NCBI GenBank assembly: GCA_040385645.1
Contig: JAZKGZ010000012.1
Span: 132,080-196,079, forward strand
Direction: 5' to 3'
Length of the DNA stretch: 64,000 bases
Source: JANXSS01 sp040385645
GTDB taxonomy: Bacteria; Pseudomonadota; Gammaproteobacteria; Burkholderiales; Burkholderiaceae_D
Part shown: piece after piece, positions 35,950-44,630 of the stretch
Layout of the letters: the number at the start of each line of letters is the position of its first letter
Position numbering within the stretch: position 1 is the stretch's first letter
Notes under the pieces: model-generated
Told to the model about the DNA's origin: nothing
The model's input: only the letters and a program-made list of their open reading frames with translations
Database searches by the model: none
Translations under genes and position numbers: made by a program

Positions 35950-36915
35950 ATGCTGATCAATTGCGTTGCATACGAAAGCGGCACCAAGTTAGGCGATGTT
36001 TCGGTCGAAGATATCAGCGAACTCATCAAGCGACCGAATTGCTTCGTCTGGGTCGCGTTAAAGGAAGCGAAGCCGGGTGAATTGGTGCAGATGAGCGAAG
36101 AGTTCGGCTTGCACGAATTGGCCGTGGAAGACGCAGCTAACGGCAACCAACGGCCGAAGATCGAGGAATACGGCGATTCGCTATTTGCTGTCGTGCACAC
36201 GATCGAGCTGGTCGATGGCGAGATGGTGGTTGGTGAACTAGACATCTTCGTCGGCCCCAATTATGTACTGTCGACGCGTAGTAAAAGCCAGCGAGGCTTT
36301 ACCCAAGTGCGCGCCCGCTGCGAGCGAGAGCCGGACCTGCTGCGTCAGGGCCCGGCCTTCGTGCTCTATGCACTGATGGACGCGGTAGTAGACCGCTACT
36401 TTCCGGTAGCCGATGCCCTGGAGTCGGAATTGGAAACCATTGAAGAACAAATCTTCAACAAAGGTTCGGAACGTGCCAACATCAAGCGGCTGTACGAACT
36501 CAAGCGTAAGGTGCTGACCCTGAAGCATGCCGTAGCACCTTTGATGGACGCTGCCGGCAAGCTGTTCGGCGGACGCGTGCCTTCGCTATGCGCAAATACG
36601 CAAGAATATTTTCGGGATGTATACGATCATTTGCATCGCCTGAACACTTCCACCGATACCATTCGCGACACCATCAGTACCGCGATTCAGGTGAATCTTT
36701 CGATGGTGGCCATCGACGAAAGCGAAGTTAATAAGCGCCTTGCAGCCTGGGCCGCGATCTTTGCGGTGGCGACGGCCTTCGCCGGTATTTGGGGCATGAA
36801 TTTTGACATGATGCCGGAGTTGAAATGGAAGTATGGCTATCCGGTCGCTATCGGCATCATGGTTACGGTATGCGGGTATTTATATTACCGGTTTCGTAAA
36901 TCGGGGTGGTTATAA
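35950..36915 (+). CDS. corA: CorA magnesium/cobalt transporter
   Basis: A 321-residue inner-membrane channel for divalent cations. The cytoplasmic funnel domain has NCFVWVALKEAKPGEL and DIFVGPNYVLSTR; the long stalk helix precedes two C-terminal membrane helices, the first ending in the selectivity motif IWGMNFDMMPEL, the second at the very end. AAAGGAAG lies about 6 bases before the ATG at 35950; the earlier start adds residues unlike the family. It converges on the repeat-protein gene with only 4 bases between the stops. Confidence 0.95.
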   Translation: MLINCVAYESGTKLGDVSVEDISELIKRPNCFVWVALKEAKPGELVQMSEEFGLHELAVEDAANGNQRPKIEEYGDSLFAVVHTIELVDGEMVVGELDIFVGPNYVLSTRSKSQRGFTQVRARCEREPDLLRQGPAFVLYALMDAVVDRYFPVADALESELETIEEQIFNKGSERANIKRLYELKRKVLTLKHAVAPLMDAAGKLFGGRVPSLCANTQEYFRDVYDHLHRLNTSTDTIRDTISTAIQVNLSMVAIDESEVNKRLAAWAAIFAVATAFAGIWGMNFDMMPELKWKYGYPVAIGIMVTVCGYLYYRFRKSGWL

Positions 36916-36919
36916 GAAT

Positions 36920-37981
36920 CTACCGACTCAATGCATATGTGTATGCGGTAATTTGTACGGGGCTGGATATTTTTTTATTATGAGCAAGTCGGGCCCATGC
37001 CGCGTTAAAAATTTGTTCGTTCGTGAAGAGCGGGTCTGTTTTAAGAGCGATTCGGCACTCTGCTTTCACAGAACGGTTTCCAACTGGCACGGTTGGCAGT
37101 GCCTCTGGCGTATGACCCTGGTTCTTAAGCCAATCGATGATTTTTATTTCTCTTTGCCTGGAAAGATTGCAACGAAATTTTTCGAAGTTCGAAATTTTTT
37201 TAGCTGCGACCAGACGAGTCCACGCTTTGTTAAAAATGTTGGCTGTTTTAAAAACTGCGCTTTCCTGCAAATCTTGTCGACATCTGGCTCTCGCCGTGAG
37301 ATGACGGTTCACGGGAATCGGCGGCGCTTCTTGCATGTACCCTTGGTGCGCAAGCCAGTTCATGATTGCAGTTTCTTGTTGTTGTGAGCGGTAGCGGCGT
37401 TTCCTGCCTGAAGAATTGCTCGTATCGTCAAGATAATTGAGCGTGGACTTGGCCGACGCAGGGTGTAGACGGAGTACATCGACCGGTACTGCTGAAAAAA
37501 GCGCTAGTGTAGATTGAGAGGCCGGATTCGCAATCTCATAATTTACATGCTGAGAACCGTCTACGATATTCCTTTCTTCGTATTCGGCGCGCATCGATGT
37601 AGTGTGCGAATCATCTGCTGCCTGGTCTGCGAACACAGCTAAAAATTTCTGAAAATCTTCATCGCAGTTACCCTCGATACTCGGGGTGCTCGCCGAAGAG
37701 ACCTCTGGAAGATTGTAGTGGAAAGACATTTGTAAAGTTTGTTTGTCACGTCCGGCACCGATCCCAGTGTTCGTAGCCGGAGCCAATAGTCGTTGACGTT
37801 TTGTTCTTTTGCCTGTCGCCCATCGAGGCAAACTATCCACCGACGCGGCGTATTCGTATAAAGACAGGTCATGCCGTGTTTGCATAGATTGCACCGGCTG
37901 ATCGTGAGTTGAGTGAGTCACGCGGTCAGAAAAGACCTGGCATGCCACGGTAGGAAAGTGAGGTGATTTTAAAACGCGCAT
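36920..37981 (-). CDS. Unrecognised protein with two tandem ~77-residue C-terminal repeats
   Basis: 353 residues from the ATG at 37981 (a GTG at 38098 would add 39 residues that look less protein-like; neither has a clear ribosome-binding site). The first ~190 residues are polar and low in predicted structure, with a basic KRTKRQR patch. The last ~155 form two tandem copies of one module. Shared positions are: WL.xQG, then PEA or QEA, P..PV, a conserved R, A.CR..L, F....IFN.AW.RL, and a closing KKIS. A disordered N-terminus plus repeats and basic patches (KRKRRYR type) would suit a secreted or DNA/RNA-binding effector. AT content is higher than in the flanking corA and FAD genes, suggesting transfer. 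I recognise no family. Confidence 0.65.
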   Translation of the reverse strand: MRVLKSPHFPTVACQVFSDRVTHSTHDQPVQSMQTRHDLSLYEYAASVDSLPRWATGKRTKRQRLLAPATNTGIGAGRDKQTLQMSFHYNLPEVSSASTPSIEGNCDEDFQKFLAVFADQAADDSHTTSMRAEYEERNIVDGSQHVNYEIANPASQSTLALFSAVPVDVLRLHPASAKSTLNYLDDTSNSSGRKRRYRSQQQETAIMNWLAHQGYMQEAPPIPVNRHLTARARCRQDLQESAVFKTANIFNKAWTRLVAAKKISNFEKFRCNLSRQREIKIIDWLKNQGHTPEALPTVPVGNRSVKAECRIALKTDPLFTNEQIFNAAWARLAHNKKISSPVQITAYTYALSR

Positions 37982-38191
37982 AAAAATTAGACTCTGAAAA
38001 AATGTGGGGTAGCCACATGTTATTTTTACAAATAATTTTCCTGAGAGCCTTTGCGGAAGGAATACCCTGCTGAACGAACTAATTACAGAACATTTCACAG
38101 AATTTGAGACAAAGATACGTTTGGCGTGGTGACCCTTCGCTGAAACTGGGAGTCTGGAAGAGCAGGATTACTAGCAAGTATGGTGCCCGCT

Positions 38192-39793
38192 TTAGATCAC
38201 TAGCATGCTTAGCGCCACCGCCTCGGCCACCCGAATGCCATCGACTGCCGCCGACAGTATGCCGCCGGCATACCCCGCGCCTTCACCCGCGGGAAACAGA
38301 CCTCGCGTGTTCAGGCTCTGGCAACCTTCTCCGCGGGTGATTCGAATCGGCGCCGACGTGCGGGTTTCTACACCGGTCAATACCGCATCCTGCATGGCAA
38401 AGCCTCGAATCTGTTTATCGAAGGCCGGCAATGCTTCGCGAATCGCGGCAATAACGTAATCGGGCAATGCGGTATTCAAGTCGCCCAGGGTCACGCCTGG
38501 CGTGTAAGACGGTATGACCGTGCCCAAAGTTGTAGAAGGCCGGTCCGCTATAAAATCGCCAACCAACTGGCCCGGTGCGTTGTAATTACCGCCGCCCAGC
38601 TCGAACGCCCGCGATTCCCATTGCCGCTGAAAAGCGATGCCAGCCAGCGGATGCCCTGGGTAGTCGGCCGGCGTGATGCCGACCACGATGCCGCTGTTGG
38701 CATTGCGCTCGTTGCGGGAATACTGGCTCATGCCATTGGTCACGACCCGGCCCGGCTCCGACGTGGCAGCCACGACCGTGCCGCCGGGGCACATGCAGAA
38801 ACTATAGACCGAACGGCCATTGGCGCAGTGGTGCACCAGCTTATAATCCGCTGCGCCCAGAATTGGATTGCCGGCGTTCGGCCCGAACCGGGCATTGTCG
38901 ATCAGCGATTGCGGATGCTCGATCCGAAAGCCGAGCGAAAACGGTTTGGCTTCCAAGAATACGCCGCGCGCATGCAGCATCTCGAAGGTGTCGCGGGCAC
39001 TGTGGCCGACTGCGAGCACCACATGGTCGCTGGCGATATGTTCGCCATTTGCGAGGACCACGCCGCGCATGCGGCCATCTTCGATGTCCAGGTCTTCGAC
39101 CTTGCTCTGGAACCTAAACTCGCCACCCAATGCTTCGATGGAAGCGCGCATCTTTTCCACCATCTGCACCAGTCGAAAGGTGCCTATATGGGGCTTGCTG
39201 ACATACAGGATTTCCGGCGGCGCATTGGCCTTGACGAACTCCATCAGCACCTTGCGCCCGTAATGCTTCGGATCTTTTATCTGGCTCCACAGCTTGCCAT
39301 CGGAAAAAGTGCCTGCACCGCCTTCGCCGTATTGCACGTTCGATTCCGGATGCAGTTCGCGCTTGCGCCACAGGCCGAAAGTATCCTTGGTCCGCTCGCG
39401 CACCGCCTTGCCGCGTTCCAGAATGATCGGCTTGAAACCCATCTGCGCCAGAATCAGGCCGGCAAATATGCCGCACGGCCCGGTACCGATCACGAGCGGG
39501 CGGCGCTGCATACCGACCGGCGCATGAGCTACGAATCGGTAGCTGGTGTCTGGCGTGATGCCGACTAGTCGATTGCCATGCAGCCGCTTCAATACTCCAG
39601 GCTCATCGTCGACTTCGACATCGATCGTATAGATCAGGACGATGGCGCTCTTCTTTCGCGCATCGTAACTACGTTTAAAAATGGTGAAGCTTTGCAAAGC
39701 GGGCGCATCGATTCCCAGGCGCGCCAGGATCGCTGCAGGCAGATCGGCTTCAGCGTGGTCGAGCGGGAGTTGTATATCGGTGAGGCGCAGCAT
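38192..39793 (-). CDS. FAD-dependent dehydrogenase (COG2509 type)
   Basis: A 533-residue flavoprotein. It starts with a ~90-residue alpha/beta domain typical of the COG2509 group, then the FAD-binding GTGPCGIFAGLILAQMGF and glutamate of the next strand (IILERG). NVQYGEGGAGTFSDGKL, SDHVVLAVGHSARDTF and the C-terminal GLFPAGEGAGYAGGILSAAVDG complete the fold. The cluster SFCMCPGG is also conserved in the group. Its substrate is unknown. It is not linked to an obvious pathway here. Length is normal. Confidence 0.88.
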   Translation of the reverse strand: MLRLTDIQLPLDHAEADLPAAILARLGIDAPALQSFTIFKRSYDARKKSAIVLIYTIDVEVDDEPGVLKRLHGNRLVGITPDTSYRFVAHAPVGMQRRPLVIGTGPCGIFAGLILAQMGFKPIILERGKAVRERTKDTFGLWRKRELHPESNVQYGEGGAGTFSDGKLWSQIKDPKHYGRKVLMEFVKANAPPEILYVSKPHIGTFRLVQMVEKMRASIEALGGEFRFQSKVEDLDIEDGRMRGVVLANGEHIASDHVVLAVGHSARDTFEMLHARGVFLEAKPFSLGFRIEHPQSLIDNARFGPNAGNPILGAADYKLVHHCANGRSVYSFCMCPGGTVVAATSEPGRVVTNGMSQYSRNERNANSGIVVGITPADYPGHPLAGIAFQRQWESRAFELGGGNYNAPGQLVGDFIADRPSTTLGTVIPSYTPGVTLGDLNTALPDYVIAAIREALPAFDKQIRGFAMQDAVLTGVETRTSAPIRITRGEGCQSLNTRGLFPAGEGAGYAGGILSAAVDGIRVAEAVALSMLVI

Positions 39794-39936
39794 GCTAGGA
39801 AAATCCGGGGTGAAGTAGGTGGTGGCACGCAGGTGTCAGGCGGCGCTGTATTGGGGACATTCTACCGCTGCTTGCCAGGTGTTTATTTGAAGACGGCGCG
39901 CTAGCACATCATTTTCGACAAACAAACGTGGCTAAC

Positions 39937-39973
39937 TTGTGAAAAATTTGATTATTGCCTATTATTACAGGCA
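39937..39973 (+). promoter_or_regulatory. Promoter and operator of the hipB-hipA module
   Basis: TTGTGA (39937-39942) and TATTAT (39960-39965) are 17 bases apart, a good sigma-70 promoter. An inverted repeat TGCCT-8-AGGCA (39956-39973) covers the -10 box, exactly where a HipB-type repressor would block RNA polymerase. A further half-site GCCTG lies at about 39988, close to the hipB start. Confidence 0.6.
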
Positions 39974-39997
39974 TAAAAAACTACAAAGCCTGAAATA

Positions 39998-40330
39998 ATG
40001 AGCATTTTTCTTACCCCATCACACGTTTCCGAGCAAATCATCCAACTAGGCCAGCGCATCCGCATCGCACGAATTCGCCGGGGCTGGTCGGTGCTGGATC
40101 TTGCCAACAAAGCCGGGATCAATCGCAACACGCTTACAGCTTTGGAACTAGGCAAACCCGGCACGGCTACCGGCGTGTGTTTTACCGTTTTGTGGGCGCT
40201 CGGGCTGGAACGATCCTTGGATATGGTAGCCGACCCAGACGCTGACACGCACGGCAAGGCGCTTGAAGCTTCGCGCCGCCCTATCCGAGTGGGCAAGCCA
40301 CGCAAAGCTAGGGACGATTATGACTTCTGA
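39998..40330 (+). CDS. HipB-like HTH antitoxin/repressor
   Basis: A 110-residue DNA-binding protein of the Xre/Cro type: RIRIARIRRGWSVLDLANKAGINRNTLTALELGKPGTATG is the helix-turn-helix. The C-terminal tail is basic (RRPIRVGKPRKARDD). It overlaps the HipA-like gene by 11 bases, so the pair is coupled. By analogy with HipBA it should bind and restrain the kinase toxin and repress the operon through the palindrome at 39956-39973. Confidence 0.85.
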   Translation: MSIFLTPSHVSEQIIQLGQRIRIARIRRGWSVLDLANKAGINRNTLTALELGKPGTATGVCFTVLWALGLERSLDMVADPDADTHGKALEASRRPIRVGKPRKARDDYDF

Positions 40331-41582
40331 ACGCGAAGCTTACGTCTACATCCAATTACCAGGCACATTGGATACCGTCCCAGCGGCATTGCTGCGCGTG
40401 CAGACCCTGCCTGACGGTACGCAGATTGGTCGTTTTCGTTACGGCGATCGCTACCTCGAGCGTGCCGAAGCGGTAGCATTTGACCCCTACCGCTTGCCGC
40501 TCGATAAAACTGTCCATGAATTCACGCAACTCAAAGGAATTCCCGGAGCACTGCGCGATGCGAGCCCGGACGCCTGGGGACGGCGGGTTATTGAACACAA
40601 GCTTGAACGTGCTACCAATGATCTGCATGAAATAGACTATCTACTGCATGGCCCGCAGGATGGTGCCGGCTATCTAACTTTTGGCCTCAAGGCCGCGCCG
40701 CCCACGCCCACGCGTCGTTACAACCGCACCTATCAACTTGCTGAATTAATCGCCGTGACAGAGGCGATTGAAGAAGGCAAGTCCGTGTCACCGCATCTTC
40801 TTGAACAGCTCGATCCCGGTACCAGCATGGGCGGGGCACGTCCCAAGGCCACCATCGAAGATGCCAACTGCCTATGGCTAGGAAAATTTCCTGCTCAAAG
40901 CGATCGCTGCAACCTGCAGCGCATCGAGTACGCCACGCTCGACCTCGCACGCCGTTGCGGTCTGAACGTTACGCAGGCGCGGCTGCAGACCGTTGGCGAC
41001 AGCGACGTGCTGATGCTGCAGCGCTTCGATCGTGACTACACCGACGAAGGTTATATGCGTTTTGGGCTAGTCAGTGGCTTGACAGTGCTGGACTGCGACG
41101 ACAGCTATATGAGCCGCGAGCGCTGGTCTTACTTGCTGCTGGCAGACAACCTGCGGCGCTGGTCCGACAAGCCCGAAGCCGATTGTGCCGAACTGTTTCG
41201 TCGCATGGTCTTTAATGCTGCCGTGACTAACAACGACGACCATCCACGTAATCATGCGGTGCTGCGGCGGCCTAAAGGATGGCGCCTGTCGCCCGCCTAC
41301 GATCTGGTACCCACACCGGCGATTAGCCTGGAGCGACGGGACCTTGCACTGACAGTGGGCGACTATGGACGCACCGCCAGCCTTTACAACCTGTTGTCGC
41401 AGGCTGGTCGTTTCGGCCTATCGGACGAAAACGCCCGTAAAGAAATTGATCAGATCGTCGTGATAGCGCGTCAATGGCGCGAGTGTTTCGCCGCTTGCGG
41501 TGTGTCGGCCCAGGATCTGGACTACATCGCACCAGCCATCCTGCCTGAGTGCTTTTTCTTTGAAAGACCTCCTGGCAAGTAA
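40320..41582 (+). CDS. HipA-like serine/threonine kinase toxin
   Basis: A 420-residue HipA-domain protein. It has the N-subdomain 1 region (FRYGDRYLERAEAVAFDPYRLPL), the nucleotide-binding loop GTSMGGARPKATIED, the catalytic segment NNDDHPRNHAVLR (about 304-316) and the following LSPAYDLVP (metal-binding Asp). All key residues look intact. E. coli HipA phosphorylates glutamyl-tRNA synthetase and halts translation; targets of this subfamily may differ. The ATG at 40320 lies within the antitoxin gene's last codons. Confidence 0.87.
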   Translation: MTSEREAYVYIQLPGTLDTVPAALLRVQTLPDGTQIGRFRYGDRYLERAEAVAFDPYRLPLDKTVHEFTQLKGIPGALRDASPDAWGRRVIEHKLERATNDLHEIDYLLHGPQDGAGYLTFGLKAAPPTPTRRYNRTYQLAELIAVTEAIEEGKSVSPHLLEQLDPGTSMGGARPKATIEDANCLWLGKFPAQSDRCNLQRIEYATLDLARRCGLNVTQARLQTVGDSDVLMLQRFDRDYTDEGYMRFGLVSGLTVLDCDDSYMSRERWSYLLLADNLRRWSDKPEADCAELFRRMVFNAAVTNNDDHPRNHAVLRRPKGWRLSPAYDLVPTPAISLERRDLALTVGDYGRTASLYNLLSQAGRFGLSDENARKEIDQIVVIARQWRECFAACGVSAQDLDYIAPAILPECFFFERPPGK

Positions 41583-41654
41583 GCTGCCACGTCGAATGCT
41601 TCCTTTTGCCAATCCACTATTTGTCCGCTATAGATTTATCGCTCGCTGCATGTA

Positions 41655-42231
41655 CGCACTATTGCACTTGAAGAGGTCGGTGGCGTTACGCATACAATGA
41701 GCCTTGAAGACCAGCGCCCGGCAGATGCGCGTATTCGGAACGATTGGAAGCAGGAGAATATTCTGCGCGCGGTGCGTTGGTTGAAACGGATTCGCTCGCC
41801 CGATGTTCTCAGCGAGGGATTTTGCCGAACGCTGCATTCAAAAATGTTCGATATGACTTGGGCTTGGGCTGGCACTTTTCGCAAATCGGACAAGAACATC
41901 GGCTGTGACTGGAATCAGATCGGCGTAAAGCTTGCACAGTTGTTTGGCAACACGCGCTGGTGGATAGACAACAATGTTTTCCCTTCCGACGAAATCGCGG
42001 CTCGCTTTCCACCGCGATCTGGTCTGGATTCATCTTTAACCCCAATGGCAACGGCCGGCATTCTCGGATGATGGCTGACGCGCTTCTACGTAGCATAGGC
42101 CAGCCGCTATTCTCCTGGGGTAGCGGCAGCAATTGATTAGCGCCAACGAGGTTCGAGCGCGGTATCTAGCTGCCTTACGGGCTGCTGACCAAGGCGACTA
42201 CCGGTTGCTGCTGACATTTGCACGGAGTTGA
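41655..42231 (+). pseudogene. Deleted and frameshifted copy of the mobile-mystery A/B (HTH/Fic) module
   Basis: 41655-41737 matches 44946-45028 (end of the protein A gene) and 41738-42231 matches 45181-45673 (most of the Fic protein B gene), so a 152-base piece covering the end of A and start of B is missing. An extra base near 42007 (TTTCC instead of TTTC) and further changes at the Fic motif (ATTCATCTTTAACCCC against ATTCATCCTTATCCC) break the frame, so no full Fic protein can be made. The homology begins abruptly at 41655. It is a dead partial duplicate of the intact module 3.3 kb downstream. Confidence 0.85.
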
Positions 42232-42494
42232 CAGAACGGCGTAGTACGGTCGCTGCGCTTACCAGGCATCGCCAGCTAACGGCGGGTAACTTTGCTAGCC
42301 TATAAGGCAGCGAAGCTAAATGCTTCGTGGCCGAACTGGAATCAATATCATGCGTTCTACGCACACCTGAGGTGTCGCTCACGCCTCCTTTGTAACTAGT
42401 CAACATACGTCGTACACTCGGTTTCGGCAAAGACCAACTATCGGCCATCTGCGGACATTTCCTTAACGACCCCAGCACCCACAAAACCTTGCTT

Positions 42495-42812
42495 ATGGAC
42501 TATTCAAACCGGGAAGTATCTGCATTGTTCCAAGGCCCTTTGCGTTCCACTCCTCAAGACTGGGTTGTTCTATTTTGTGCCTTCGTGTATTTGGTCTTGG
42601 CGCTGGTGCTTTATATCTTTGAGATTGCCCCGCCGTTTGGAAAGTCGGTTAGTACGGCCATCGCCATTTGCATCAGTTGGCCGCTCGTCGTTTTTCTGGT
42701 GTTTGTGAAGCAAGGCATACCGTCGTTCGCCCCCTCTTGGCGCGGTGCGGTTTATATCGGCGTTGTGTCGGCCATGCCTGTACTTCACTTCCTCTACCTC
42801 AAACTTGATTGA
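42495..42812 (+). CDS. Small membrane protein of unknown function
   Basis: A 105-residue protein with three likely membrane helices (about 24-45, 50-72 and 85-102) and a short polar N-terminus (MDYSNREVSALF). No family is recognised. It precedes a chorismate mutase gene by 59 bases on the same strand and lies in the accessory island between the two mobile-mystery copies. A TTG at 42489 is an alternative start. Confidence 0.55.
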   Translation: MDYSNREVSALFQGPLRSTPQDWVVLFCAFVYLVLALVLYIFEIAPPFGKSVSTAIAICISWPLVVFLVFVKQGIPSFAPSWRGAVYIGVVSAMPVLHFLYLKLD

Positions 42813-42871
42813 GGCAGAATGCAGCCAGAAACGGACATCATTTCAACAAAATACGACGAGCTTAAAACGAG

Positions 42872-43138
42872 ATGGAAGAGTTAAAAAAATTGCGGGAAGA
42901 GATAGACCGGGTCGATGAAACACTTATTCGTACGCTTGCGATGCGGTTCCGAATAACGGAGAAGGTGGGCGCGTTAAAAAAAGCGCAAAAGCTAAGTCCG
43001 GTCGACCCTCAGCGCGAGGCCGAACAAGAGAAAAGAATACTAGAGCTTGCAAAGAAGGCAGGGCTTCGTGAGGACATAGCTCTCTCAGTCCTCCGGCTAA
43101 TCATTGACACCGTTGTAGAAGACCACAAAAAAGCTTAA
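42872..43138 (+). CDS. Stand-alone chorismate mutase, AroQ type
   Basis: An 88-residue all-helical protein matching the chorismate mutase type II fold: LRKEI-type start (LREEIDRVDETLIRTLAMRFRITEKVGALKK, holding the catalytic Arg and Lys), then DPQREAEQEKRIL, and a third helix ending DTVVEDHK. It converts chorismate to prephenate. It carries no prephenate dehydratase domain and no signal peptide. Single-domain mutases are seen both in biosynthesis and as accessory genes; here no other aromatic gene is adjacent. GC content is lower than that of housekeeping genes in the window. Confidence 0.85.
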   Translation: MEELKKLREEIDRVDETLIRTLAMRFRITEKVGALKKAQKLSPVDPQREAEQEKRILELAKKAGLREDIALSVLRLIIDTVVEDHKKA

Positions 43139-43250
43139 CAAAAAGTGGGCATGCCTTTGCGGTGAATGCGGCAGTAACCTGTCATGCAAATCAGGTGAAC
43201 TTTCGTTTCGGATATCTGATCTAGCAGCTATCAAAATGAAAGGAAACCAA

Positions 43251-43820
43251 ATGAGTACTGAGAAAGAAAAGATGCTCGCGGGCGAGCTTTACAATCCCCT
43301 CGACCCCCAACTCTGTAGAGAACGTGAGCGTTGTCGAGATTTGTGCCTTTTGCTTAATGCCACGCGTGAAAATCAGAACGAAGAGCGGCAACGCCTGCTT
43401 GCTGAGCTGTTTGGCAAGAAAACCGATGTATGGATTCAGCCGCCGTTCTTTTGTGATTACGGTACTAACATCGAAGTTGGTACCAAAGTTTTTTTCAATT
43501 TCAATTGTGTAGTGCTCGATGTGGCGCGAGTAACCATAGGCAGCAATGTGCTTTTCGGGCCTGCGGTACAGATCTATACAGCGACTCATCCGATGAGCGC
43601 GGCCACGCGCCGAAAGTGGCTTGAATCAGCAAAGCCGATTACGATTGGGTCCGATGTTTGGGTGGGCGGGGGAGCAATTATTTGTCCGGGCGTCACCGTT
43701 GGCGATAGGTCCGTTATTGGTGCAGGAAGTGTGGTTACACGTGATATCCCACCAGATTCCTTTGCAGCAGGTAACCCAGCCCGCGTTATTCGGGCGATTG
43801 AGTCAGATACTGACGAATAA
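43251..43820 (+). CDS. Maltose/sugar O-acetyltransferase (hexapeptide-repeat family)
   Basis: A 189-residue left-handed beta-helix acetyltransferase of the Maa/NodL/LacA group: N-terminal EKEKMLAGELYNPLDPQL, IQPPFFCDYGTNIEVG, the catalytic His in YTATHP, and hexapeptide turns ITIGSDVWVGGGAIICPGVTVG ending in AAGNPARVIR. It transfers acetyl from acetyl-CoA to a sugar hydroxyl. The ATG at 43251 has AAAGGAAA upstream. The acceptor is unknown. It lies in the accessory island. Confidence 0.9.
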   Translation: MSTEKEKMLAGELYNPLDPQLCRERERCRDLCLLLNATRENQNEERQRLLAELFGKKTDVWIQPPFFCDYGTNIEVGTKVFFNFNCVVLDVARVTIGSNVLFGPAVQIYTATHPMSAATRRKWLESAKPITIGSDVWVGGGAIICPGVTVGDRSVIGAGSVVTRDIPPDSFAAGNPARVIRAIESDTDE

Positions 43821-44034
43821 AATGGAATGGCAAGGCAGCGCAAAGATGAGACTCATAAGCAGAGGTCGGCATGTCCGCTAGGGGTCGAAACCGGCAGCTA
43901 AAAATTTGCAAACCAAGCCCGCGATTTTTATGCTCCCAGCTAACGTAAAGGCCGATCACGCAAACGATCGTCTTTTGCTTTTGATTCGATAGAAAACCTT
44001 TCTCAACCAAATATCTATTGATTGGGTCAAAGAT

Positions 44035-44217
44035 TCAATAATAGCCCGCGATGGCGTGCCCATTTGCGACTGCTACGAGGCAGGTCGCTACCCGTCTGCG
44101 AACGTCCTAACTGACTTGCTCTCGAAAGTAGCGATCTAATGGTTCCGAACCGCTGTTAAACCCGATGCGGTCGTAGGCGGCATCCAGCAACGCAACATAA
44201 AACGGCGCACGGCTCAT
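44035..44217 (-). pseudogene. Remnant of a GNAT-type toxin (TacT family)
   Basis: The minus strand reads like the N-terminal third of a GNAT toxin: MSRAPFYVALLDAAYDRIGF, SGSEPLDRYFREQVSQ, then DVRRRVATCLVAV and IAGYY. A TAG at 44107-44109 interrupts it after 36 codons, a TGA stops it at 44035, and the acetyl-CoA-binding half is gone. Its ATG overlaps the stop of the antitoxin remnant (ATGA), the original operon layout. It is dead. Confidence 0.75.
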
Positions 44218-44420
44218 TTAGTACGCAACAATTTTTTGCGGCGAGAGAAAGCCCGTTCCAAAGCCGAGGGTGGTTCAGGCGGCGACAGCAACGCTTGTGC
44301 AAAACACGCCTGGTCAGCAGCGATAAGCGCATAACTTCGGCTTGCTCAAGAGCGTATTCAATCTTGTTTAGGTAAAGCAATTGCTGCAGTGGCCGTAGGC
44401 AAACGTCTGCCTGGTTAGCT
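44214..44420 (-). pseudogene. Remnant of a DUF1778 antitoxin
   Basis: C-terminal half of a TacA-type antitoxin in two frames: an EQAEVMRLS segment, a one-base loss near 44317-44322, then ADQACFAQALLSPPEPP and SALERAFSRRKKLLRTK up to the TGA at 44214-44216. The N-terminal ribbon-helix-helix part cannot be read with confidence. It paired with the toxin remnant that overlaps its stop. An intact pair of the same general type lies at 63049-63812. Confidence 0.7.
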
Positions 44421-44553
44421 CCGCCGGTACTATTTTTTTGGGTACAGTCACCGTCAAGCGAACCCACAGAAATTGTTTTTACGAATCTCGCGCTGGTTTG
44501 GGGTGCAGATTACCAACCTATTGACCATCGTCATTAACATATTTGCTTCGGTT

Positions 44554-44605
44554 TAGTGCAGCAAAAATTATTATTTTGCTGCACTATGTGCTAGCATCAT
44601 AAAAT
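44554..44605 (+). promoter_or_regulatory. Palindromic operator and promoter of the mobile-mystery A/B module
   Basis: A perfect 13-base inverted repeat TAGTGCAGCAAAA / TTTTGCTGCACTA with a 7-base AT spacer (44554-44586). A promoter overlaps it: TTGCTG (44576-44581) and TAAAAT (44600-44605), 18 bases apart, so a bound repressor would cover the -35 box. It lies 26 bases before the HTH protein gene, which probably autoregulates here. Confidence 0.7.
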
Positions 44606-44630
44606 CTCATGACAGCCTATAGGCTAGCAA

